Shown here: positions 10,169 to 22,100 of the stretch, in pieces
Position numbering within the stretch: the stretch's first letter is position 1
Layout of the letters: each line of letters begins with the position of its first letter
NCBI GenBank assembly: GCA_964023205.1
Contig: OZ026838.1
Location: forward strand, 24,889,843-24,953,842
Reading direction: 5' to 3'
Source of the DNA: Lutraria lutraria
Lineage: Eukaryota > Mollusca > Bivalvia > Venerida > Mactridae
Length of the DNA stretch: 64,000 bases
Notes under the pieces: model-generated
Database searches by the model: none
Told to the model about the DNA's origin: nothing
Seen by the model: the letters and a program-made list of their open reading frames with translations, nothing else
Made by a program: the position numbers and the translations under genes

Positions 10169-13100
10169 TGTGTAACTATCTTACCGAAGTTTTCCATTAT
10201 AAACTGTACCTCACTTTGTATGCCATTTATACAGAAATCTTACCAAGGTATACCTCGGTATGTAAGTCAGGTCCCCTAAAATCCCCTTAATCTCCCTTTT
10301 TTTGGGGGGGGGGGAATTGACTGGCAATGACTTATATAGAACTAATTGAGATCTAACCCTAACCCTTAAACCTTGTAAATGTTACCCTTAGAATTGTCAC
10401 ATATTTTCACTACCAAAAATGTACCTCGTCATGATAGGTATACAAACTCACACACACAAACATACACACACACCCACACACACATCGTCTTAGATGAAAT
10501 GTATGAATTTAATGAAATGTATAAGTTGACTAATAAATTCATAGTGGCACACTGTTGTATGAGCATAAATTGTACTATCGTCTGCGTTAAATCTTTCTTT
10601 AGTAAGGGATTTTATGGGCAACCTTTCAATAACTGTTCCAATTTGATGGCCCAATAATTAGTGTGAACGTTTCAGTGTATATGCTAACATAATTCTACTG
10701 CTCATAGTGCTAAAAACATTTGTTATTCAAAATCTTTATATGTTTATGTAGGAATATAATACCTACCTTTAACAGATAAATTCATATTAACACAAGGGAC
10801 TGAGTGAGTATAAGTAGTTAGATCTACTTCAATCTGTCCATTGTAGTTCCTATCATTAAAATGAACCTGAAGTGTAGAGTCGAAAGTAATACAAGTCTTA
10901 TAACTAAAACAAAGCAACTTTTTAAACTACATCAATCTTGTTATATTTTCGCAAACATTTCTTTAAAATATACATGTATACGGTACTAATGTGTATATTT
11001 ATGGGGGAGGGGAGTTGAACATAGTGAGGGGTAAAACACATTACAGTATAACTACCTAACAAATACATTCCAAGGATAGTGCTTCAACTAATGCTGTTAT
11101 ACATCATGATATGTTGCAATGCTTAGGTTAACATGAATGTTTTTTTTATGGTCAAAATGACTGAAGAATTTCAGAAAAATGGGTGATGATGTTCAATACA
11201 GTTTCGTCTTGAAAGGTATTGAAAAGTTTATGATGTCTTCAGGGTGTAATTACGCTAACTCTATATATATCCCTTACCTAGATCGTGAGATTTTGGTGTA
11301 AAACTTTGGAATCAGTGCCAATGACATGATGTTTAGATACTTACAGCGTGCTAGATATATTAATATTTAACGGAAGCTGATTTAGATAATCCTAACCAAA
11401 AACTAAAATTAATTCGTTTTTAGTACAAGTATAGATTGGTGGTCAATGCAGTAATATAATTATTACAGTATTTTTATGCACACCGTTAAATGACTCACCA
11501 AGATGTGATTTAGGAGGACTTACCTTTCCTGATATATGAAGGCAAAGTACTTCATCATTGCCATAGTGAGGTCTAACTGAATGCATTGTAAATTCCAATG
11601 TAGTATCAAACATCCTGAAATAGTAATATCATAAGATAAAATTGCTATTGAGGAAAACAATTAACTCAAAGCTTACAGATATATGTTTGTACCCCAATAT
11701 CATTAACGACATTCCAATGTTTTCAATCATTTTACTCATTGATCATACCACATCACCAGAATCTAAAGTACACTATGTCGTTCCCTTAAAACCAAGCGAT
11801 TTGAACAATGAAGTTCCATATCTATTATCATATAACAGTTTCTAGTCACACAACTATGATTAAACATCATATTTAGGTTTTGGCAACATACACATTTCAC
11901 TTTGAGCATTAACTGCCCCGTGATGATGTTGGTAGACATGGATTTAGAGTCAAAATCATTAACAAATAAATATGGTCACTGAATATTAAATTTGTGTTGA
12001 TAGTTGTACTCACTGCTGTGTTGCTTCTGAAATGTTTAAGAATTCCAGCTCTTTCGCTATACTGTATGAGTATTCTGCTTTGTTGTCCTTTGTAATATTT
12101 GTCAATCCATGATCAACAGCGAAACGCTTCTCTACAAAAATGTTACAACAATAGTGAATACTATACCTTTATTAATGATTACGCTTGTTGGATTTAATTA
12201 AATGCTCACCGTTCGTCAACAAAATGTCAATTTTAAAGAAACATGAGAACAGCTGATCTCCCCAGTCCCACTAGTTTACTTACAGTACCAATCCACATCA
12301 CTCTCATTCCATAAACATACGTCTACGCGAGCAACATTGTTCATGAATGAAATATTGTATGTCAGGGGAAACAAATGCAAATACAAATGTACAACTATTA
12401 ATGCTATCATTTAACCACTGAGAACAGTCTAGTTCATGAGTTCAGATTCTTCAAATTTATCCCATTCATCATCAAAACTAGAGCTGTCACAAGATGACAA
12501 ATACCCCCACATGCTGCATAGACCTTGGAGCTACTGTCATAGGAGTTGTTAGCGATGGTGGTAAACATTTGTGGTAATTTATTTCAGAATCATCCAATGA
12601 ATGACAAATTCCAGAGACAAGCCAAAAAGACCAAAAATATGACATTTGAACTGTAAGTGTGACCTTGACCTTGGAGTAACTGCCAGGGGAGTTGCGCTTG
12701 ACACATCGTCTAGTGGTGGTAAAGAACTGTGGTAAGTTATTTGAAAGTCCTCCAATGAATGACAAAGTTACAGAGTGGACATGTCAAAAAGACCAAAAGT
12801 GTGACCTTTGAACTCTTATGTGTGACTTTGACCTTAGAGCTACAGCCATGGGAGTTGCACGTGACACATCGTTTAGTGGTGGTGAACATTTGTGGTAAGT
12901 TATTTGAAATCCTCCAATGAATGACAAAGTTACAAAGCGGACAGACAGACAGTAACTCCAGTATAGCCCCCCCCCCCCAACTTTCTAGTGGGGGTATAAT
13001 AATAATAATGTTGATCATGTCTAATTATGATTATGTCTAATTTGCTGTGTTATTTGAAAATTTATTTTCAGTTTTCTTATTGTTATTAATGATGACCAAC

Positions 13101-16100
13101 CTCCCAACCATATCTGAGGAGCTTAGGCCAAATAGTTCTCTAGTTATTGCCCAGACAAGGTTTGGTTATACACTGACGGATGCACCGACCGACCGCATGT
13201 GCAAAGCAATATACCCCCATTTCTTCGAAAAGGGGCATAGATATTTACCTGATTTGCTAATTTCTTTGCCAAATTTTCCATCTTTGAAATAGAAGTAATT
13301 GATTATCACTTCCATTTTGTCATTTTCAAGACGTTTAAAGTAAGCCGCGGCATTGTTATCAGCACTGTAGTACTGTAATTAAAATAAATACTAGATAATG
13401 TATCAACTATCTCTGATTCATAGATTTGTATGTAGAGCTGGGATGGGTAGAACATTTGTACCCAGGTACCCAAGACCATATTACCCACAAGCACCCGCTG
13501 TTTTTCTCGAAAGAGTTATCATTCCTGCATCCTGGTACTTATTATTACTTAAATAATGTGGCAAACAACCAAACTGCACAAAAGTCAATTTTGGCAATAT
13601 TTCATGCTTCTTAGCGATAAACAGAAGACACTGATACAATATCTGTGACCTTGAGTTGAAAAAATATAGGAGAACAAAGTTACATGTGTCAAAGCCTGAC
13701 GTTACTGGAAACATTCAGGAACCTAGTTCCGAATTCGAACCTTCCCTGCCTCCCCTCCCTATGCTCTCAAATTTGCCAACCGTTACTAATTAATGAGAAA
13801 TTGGGTTAAATAATGGTAAATATACATGTACGTGCGGACATTTTACTTGTGGTAAACTGCTAGTTACATAAATACTGATGAAGTCAGTTAAAAGTTTAGA
13901 CAGTATTGCAAATAAATAGATAAAAAAATTATGTGTTAATATTTTGACCATTAGAACAATAATTCATACTCACTGTATTAGTATTTGTTGGTGAGTTAAA
14001 TTTTATATAGAAATCGACCATATTGTTGTAAAATAGTGCTCAGTAATGTGGACAAAAATTTATAATTAGGTCTGATCAATTTATGTTTTGTTTGCTAAAA
14101 AATCAAAACAAGTTTAATATGGAGTGTTCTATTTTAAGGGTACCCGGGTAGTAATTTTGTACCCGGGTAGTGGCCTTACTTGACCCGATACCCGGGTACT
14201 CGAGTACTCATCCCAGCTCTATTTGTATGACTCTTGTTATAGATCAAATCAATTTCATGTAAGGTTTTAGGGATATAAGATTATTATTTGTCTGGTCTAA
14301 GTTTCCAGGATTTATGCCAGTTTTCAACAGTGTATCATCTATATACCAAATTGTTTGGATTATCATGGGAATAAGAATTTCATTCTTCAATAGTGTGACA
14401 TTATGTTTTGTTCTTAATCAAGATTTTTGAAAGAAGCAAATAAGTTTGAATGAAAAAACATTTCACTGTTCGATGCACAATACATTACAGTTGGTTGAAA
14501 ATTCACACATATCTAAAACAATGGAACATTTTATGATAAAATAAATACTGATATGTCTAAATGTGAAGACACCATGCCTTATTTACTGCCCGAAATGTAT
14601 GAAACTAACATTTTAATGTATTATTTGGATATAGTTTTCGAGTTTTTAAAAAGATTTCCATCCTATTTAACTTGATGTAATAATCATTTACCCTGCTCAC
14701 AGCGTAGTTAATGCCATTCTCAAGGTCATGGATTGTATACACAGCATATTTACCATGAGCTGGTGGATATGGTACTGTCTCCCAACCTGGAACGTAATTT
14801 AAAATTGTTTGTGCATACAAATTACATTATGGAAACATTCCTGTCAAAATACAACTGTTACATGACTGCAAATGTAGGTTTATAATGAAAAAATCTGTGC
14901 TTGCTCAACCAATGTACATGTAAAATGTATTAACGTAATATAGGCACTATGTCTTAACTATATACAATCTGAATATTGACATTCCTAAGAATAGTTAGTT
15001 TGTTCTCAACAATAAAGTGTGTTAAGATAGATACATAGTCAAACAAAGGTGTGACTTATTTGTCATTGATATCAATTTAATAAACATGTAGTATGTTAAA
15101 TATTAGGGGTGGGCCGATGCATCGAGATATCAATGCATTGCGATCCCGAGTGTCCCGATGGTATGGATTGATAGTAAAAGTCTCAATCCAATAGTTATCG
15201 CCGATAGTTAGCTCAACTATCAATAGTTTCGATACTTTCCTTCTTATAACGTTTATTTTTAATTTAAAAAAACTTCCATTACATCTTGTTATAAGAATAA
15301 TTGTAAATAACCCCACACATCAAACTGCCACAAAGGACCAATAATGCAATCGTTAAATTAACCAATATGATTATATAATCTATTTCTTGTCCAATTCATT
15401 TTAAATCATTTCCACAAACATTTTAGTATGTATTCACAGCAATGTTATATCTCACACTGTGCAAATTTGTATTTACAAGTTAATCTCAGTGTTTTTCAAA
15501 TCTTGGCAATAACTTTTATTGCATAGTTTCCAGCAGTAGCAGTAGTATCACAATAGTACTTTCAGCAATAGCAATAGTATTGCAATAGTCACAACTGGAT
15601 GCAATAGACCCCTATTAAACATTTATACATATAACACAGGACTTTTTTACTCAAGTATTACTATTTTTTCCATCATAAACTTTGAACTAACATTGTTCAC
15701 TTACTTGCATCCCAGTTTTCAAGTAGAAGATGTCTTAACGTAAGTTGTCCACGATGTACAGCAGTAGCAAATGTAGATCGGTCTATTCCGTAAGAAATCA
15801 TCTGAGATAATGTAAAATAACACCGTAAGCAATTTAACAACTAAAATAAAAAGATTTGCCTTACGTCTATACCGGTAAATCATTGTTAAAATCAGTCCGA
15901 CCATGGTTAGAAAAACACATTTCGTTCTAGTAATAGTTCAGCGCGTTGAGTTTAAAAGTGCGTACATATATTATATGCCTTTGCAGATTTTCATAATGGT
16001 TACTTCAAATATTCGACATCTACATATAATTTATAAGACCCAATTTGATTTTTGATGATTTTTAAAACTATACACACACAGAAATCAGCTTAGTCTAAAT

Positions 16101-19100
16101 GCTATTGATATCTGGCCTCAAAATAAACTTTGATAAGACAAAGTTAATCTGGTTAGGCTCCCTAAAATACAGTACTAGGTCAATCAAAACAAGATGGAAA
16201 CTTTCATGGGGGGATACACAATTCAAATTACTAGGCTTAATTTTAAATAAGATGTATGACTTAAACTTTAATACAAAACTACAAAATATAAAAAATAGCA
16301 TACTGTATTGGAAAAGACGTAACCTAACACCTATAGGTAGAATAACAGTGGTAAAAGCATTGTTACTTCCCATATTAACTCATTTGTTTATAAGCATGCC
16401 GACTCCTGACAGAATATTCATAAAAATCTTACAGATATATTTAATGAATTTGTGTGGAAGGGTAAAACTAAAATAAAACATACAATATTTATAAAAGATT
16501 ATAAGGAAGGTGGCTTAAAAATGATCGATATCCCAAGTTATATATGCAGTCTAAAAATCAAGTGGTTGAAAAATTATGTCCATAATAGCAAAAGTAAATG
16601 CTACAATCTTGTTAACTCTATATTTGACATGGATAAACTTTTTAACTGTGGCAAATCATACTGTGACATCATCATTACAAAAATAAAGAACCCGTTTTGG
16701 ATAGAAGTGTTAAAATCCTATATTTGCTTTCTTAATAAATTGTCTATTAGGGAAACAACACAAATACTTAATATGCCACTTTTCTATAACAAAAATCTAC
16801 TTATAGATCAACAACATATATATTTACCTTCCTTCTACAAAAAAAGGAATAAGATTTATTAAAGATGTAATTGATGATCAAGGAAAGTTTGTTGACATAA
16901 AATATCTAGAAGAAGTAACAGGGGAAAAATTGAATTTTCTACTATACTAGGGCTCAGAAACGCTGTCAATAAATATATTAAAATGAAAAAAATACCATTA
17001 GAGAAAAATAAACAACTCTTAAATCCAAGTATGAATTGTTATATACATCCGATTCTAACTAAGAAGGATGCAAATAAATTTATAAATAAAACACTGATTA
17101 AAAATGATGAAATACCCACAAGCAAACCCAAGTGGGAATCTTTAAGTAATAACATTATAGACTGGGACTTCATGTATAGTTACGTCTTTAAATATACTAG
17201 AGACACATATATACAATGGTTACAAACAAGAATTATACACAGAATTCTAGCTACCAATACGTTACTTTATAAAATGAAAATTAAACCAAATAACCTGTGT
17301 ACATTTTGCAAAAAGCATGAAGAAACAATATCTCATCTGTTTTGGGACTGCTGCAGAGTAAGACCAATCATACAATTTTTAAATAATGGAATAATACATC
17401 TAGATCCCAATTTTGAAATGAATATGATAATTTTTATATTAGGATCTGGAAAAAAAGAGTCTATACCTATCGATATTCTTCTTCTAGAATTTAAAAAATA
17501 TATTTACCTATGTAAAAGGAGAGAAATCTTACCTAGTACTCAAAGTTTTAAGAACAGTTTAAAACTCGCATGGGAAATATATAAAACATCGGGCATAACA
17601 GATATAGAATACAACAGATGGACAATTGTAAGACATTTTTGTTTTTAATCCTTGCATTGTTATTAAAGGTACACTCAAATATCATAATTACAAAAATGGT
17701 AGTGAAACTATGTTGTTGTTTCTTTTGTTTATTTATATATATTATATGAGGTTTCTTTATATTGTCTTACATGTATATAAATGTAATATGTGTTAGTTTT
17801 ATCAGTAGATAGTTCAAACTGTGTTAGTATAGTCTTTCAACAGCCTTTGAGCTTGCAATATGAGCTGAACCAAATAAAACATACATACCCCCCCCCCCCA
17901 AAAAGAGTGCCACATTGGCCCTTTATCGCTCACCTGAGAACAAAGGCCAATAATCAATGACCAGGTAATATAGTTTCCATCTCGTAAAACTCATTTTTAC
18001 GTAGATTTTGAGATCAAAACCAACAATGAAGGTATAATACTGTTAAACAAGCTAAAACGTAGCAAATTTTCTAATCCAAGGGTCCATAACTCTTGAAGTT
18101 GTGGTCCGATTCCACCCATAACTTAACTTGTCCAAAACCATAAGGTCATACACATTCATTGTAAATATGGTTAGGATCGGTGAATAAATGAAGGCGCTAG
18201 AGTGTAAACAAGCTAAAATATAGCAAATTTGCTAAGTCAAGGGCCCATAACTCTTGAAGATGTGGTCCGATTCCGCCCATAATCAAACTTGTTCAAGATC
18301 TTTTGGTTATACTCATTTACTGAAAATTTAGGATCGGTGTATAAATGAAGGCGCTAGTGTGTAAACAAGCTAAAATATAGCAAATTTTCAAAATCAAGGG
18401 CCCATAACTCTTGAAGTTTGGGTCCGATTCTGTCCATAATCGAACTTGTCCAAGATCTTTTGGTTATAGATAGATAGATTTTATTTGAAAATAAGACCGC
18501 ATGTCCAACATTTTACATATTACAAAACACAATAAAATTAACATTTCCAGTGATATATAATTATGTAGTTCTGTAAAACACGAATGCATAAGTTTTTACA
18601 AATAAATGTACGTATATGTTGTTATATTATGTCTTTAACATAATTGAAATATATTAATCTTCATATCGTTATCATATCAAACTGATGTAAGAATAATTTC
18701 TTTATCGTAATAATATCAATGTTAATTATAATGTAGAGACTGACAACAACAATAATAATAATAAACTTTGAAAACAAAACTATGAAAAAAGGAGAAGGAA
18801 ATATGTTCGACAGTTGATAGGGAGAAAGAGTTACCTAATGTAGTATTCGTTATCTCTACGTTTCAAGCTTTTGTAAATATATTTGGATAGATTTAATATG
18901 ATTTCGCGGTTTTCAGAAGACATAAGTTCAGTGAATTTTAAAATATTAGTTCTTTTCCAGTAATATTGTTTGATGTGTTCTTTTCTAATATCATAATATA
19001 GAGGACATTCTAATATAAAGTGGAATTCGTCTTCAAGGGTGTACATAATTGACATTTTCTTTCTGATCTTGGTGTTTTAACTGGTTTTGTCCATCTGCCT

Positions 19101-22100
19101 AATTCGATTTCTAATCTATGACTCGAAGTTCTTATTCTGCATAAAGCTATTCGATATTTTCTAATTTTAACACAATCTAAATATACATTTACTGAAAATA
19201 GTATTAGGATCGGTGAATAAATGTAGGTGCTAGAGTGTAAACAAGCTAAAATATAGCAAATTTTCAAAGTCAAGGGCCCATAACTCTTGAAGTTCTGGTT
19301 CGATTCCGCCCATAATCGAACTTGTCCAAGATCTTTTGGTTATACACATTTACTGAAAATATTATTAGGAATGGTGAATAAATGAATGCGCTAGAGCGTA
19401 AACAAACTCAAATATAGCAAATTTTCTAAGTCAAGGGCCCATAACTCTTGAAGTTTGGGTCCGATTCTGTTCATAATCGAATTTGTCCAAGATCTTTTGG
19501 TTATACACATTTACTGAAAATATGATCAGGATTGGTGAATAAATGAAGGCGCTAGAGGGTAAACAAGCTAAATATAGCAAATTTTGTAATTCAAGGGCCC
19601 ATAACTCTAGAAGTTATTATCAGATTTTGCCCATAATCGAACTTAGCCGAGACATTGTGGCCATATACATTGTGAGCAAGTTTAATCAATATTCGTAAAG
19701 AGCTGCGGTTGCTAGAGTGTAAACAAACTAATTGTGGACGGACGACGGACGCCGGACATTCACCGATCCTAAAAGCTCACCTGATGAATCAGGTGAGCTA
19801 AAAAAAAAATGCTATTTTTACCTGTCCGGATAGACAAATTAGTTTGGCAACTTGCAAAGCAGCAATTATGATGTAAAAGCAGTTAAATGTGTATGTGCGG
19901 ACCTCCCATTTGAATGGTTCACTGAAGTAGATACTCAATAATGTTCTCCAATTGTTGTGACATGCACAATATCCTTTCTTGTCTAAAATAAAGAAACATT
20001 CATAAATATTTGTAATCAATAAAGTCATAGAGTTAACACAGCGTCTATATATCGTGGGGTTTGATCTGTTGTTGTTTGTATGTTACACTGTGTTGTTTCT
20101 ATAGTTTATAGAACACCATGTATTTGTACTTCTAGTATTTAATGCTGGGTTTAACGTTACACTATTTGTTATTCTGTAAAGGCTGTAAAAAGTAGCAAAC
20201 TTGCTTTAAACCTGTGTAATGAATTTATTCAGTGGCAATAAAGTAATCTACATTTGCAATAATAAAATCTAACATAATTATGATTGTATATTTTCAAATA
20301 CTAAATATTACAATATCTTGGGGAAAAACGCTTGGCAAAATAAGAGGTACATTTTTATAAACAATAGTTTCATTACATATAACATATGTAAAATTTCCAA
20401 ATTGAACATTTTAATAAAGTTCTAACAGTAATAAAAATATGAATTATAATCAAACTGCATTACAAACTTAATTTACTTGCATTAAATATAATTAAAATAG
20501 TTATGTAAAAAAATATTATTAAAACAACATACACAGCTGAAAAAAGTAGCAAACTTGCTTTAAATCTGTGTAATGAATTTATTCAGTGGCAATAAAGTAA
20601 TATTTTGGTCTTTGCCACTGAACCTTATATATACACAGGAACGCCACGAGGCGATCAGACAAGATTGCCAAGACAGTTTTTTATTTACAGGTGACCATAA
20701 AAAAGGAATTTAAACATTTATCATATAAGTAATGACAATTTTTTTGACTGATTTGAGATCAGCAATACCTAGAGGATAACAGATAAGACATTTTGACACA
20801 GTTAAATTAAACACCCTCAAGCTGAATTAGTTACTTAAGATTGTCATTATTCTTAAAAATACAGATTTAAAATTTATAGCAGATTATATAACCAAAAACA
20901 TAATGCACAACTTATTTACAAAATATATTAAACATGAAAAATATCCTTGTCACAGAGTTTTCAGCTAAGATGTGATATAATTGGAGCAGTTCATTAAAAA
21001 TTTTAGCATTATTAGTTTGACAGTCAAAACGATGCAATGAAAGGCAAATGCTGAAAAGTAAGTTTTCAATGCCGTATGAGGAAAAGATAAAAAAAACAAG
21101 AAGTTCAAAGTGAATCAAATGCTAATTCAGTGTTTACTCTGATTCTGTTAATTTTAGCGATGCAACTGAGTTATGGTCAAAGAATTCAGAGAAGCATTAT
21201 TCGCAGAAAAAGCCACATAATATGCAATAAAATATCAGTCAAGAAAAATCAAGAACAGTATAATTAATGTGACATATAAAATATGAATAAAATTACCCGG
21301 TTAATATGAAGAGTTATGGTTCTTGATCAATGCATAACTCCTAGTTTCCATCTATTAACATTTTAAGTTTCAAGACAATCCCGTGTATAGTGAAAAAAGG
21401 AAAACAAGAGGGCCATGATGGACCTCTATCACTCACCACAAAAAGACCCTTAGAGAAAAACATTTTCACCTTCTTCCTATATATGAACATATATAAATCC
21501 AGTGACCCCTGGGGCCACATCTTGAACAATCTTGGTAGAGGTCCACTATGCGATGCTAAACACCATTTATCTAAGCTCTAGGCAATGTAGTATCTGACAA
21601 GAAGATATTTGAAATTTTCCTATGTAAGCCTATGTAAAATCAAGTTACCCCTGGGCTGGAGCCAATTTTGACCCCAGGGCCATAATTTGAACAAACTTGG
21701 TAGAGGTCCACTAGACATTGCTACACACCAAATATCTAAGCTCTAGGCCCAGACAAGAAAGTTTTTCCTATTGGTTGCCATGGCACTTTGGTAGAACTTC
21801 ATGCTATGAACATCCCTTTCGTTGAAATTGGCCAACTGCTTAAGGAGATGTTGTTTAAAGCAATTGTTGACGCACTGACGGACGGACAACAGGCGATCAC
21901 AATAGCTCACCTTGAGCACTTTGTGCACTGGTGAGCTAAAAATATATTAAGGAAATTTAATACATGTCCAGGGAGACCTTTCTAAAATGGAACCAGAAAG
22001 AGTTACAAAATGTATTATTCTTGATCACTGCACTTCTCCAGATATCATCTGCTCATTTTTTAAGTTTCAAGTCAGAAACTTGTTCTGTTGTGGACAAAAA

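Noticed and set aside
12487..13018. Open frames of about 92 codons on the minus strand
   Set aside because: They are read through the internal units of a dispersed repeat and have the same words as its tandem copies.
8007..13372. A polycystin-2-like channel
   Set aside because: The luminal domain is short, and KYAVYT, LGPYHVK and the filter context fit mucolipin better.
16099..17648. Host protein-coding genes
   Set aside because: The pieces are the C-terminal part of a LINE reverse-transcriptase protein with frameshifts between them.
19774..19799. A Rho-independent terminator or Helitron 3' end
   Set aside because: Bacterial terminators do not apply here, and the hairpin lacks the spacing to a CTRR end seen in Helitrons; it closes a dispersed repeat.
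17903..19800. A CRISPR-like array
   Set aside because: The units are whole tandem repeats with diverging copies, not short identical repeats with unique spacers, and the DNA is animal.
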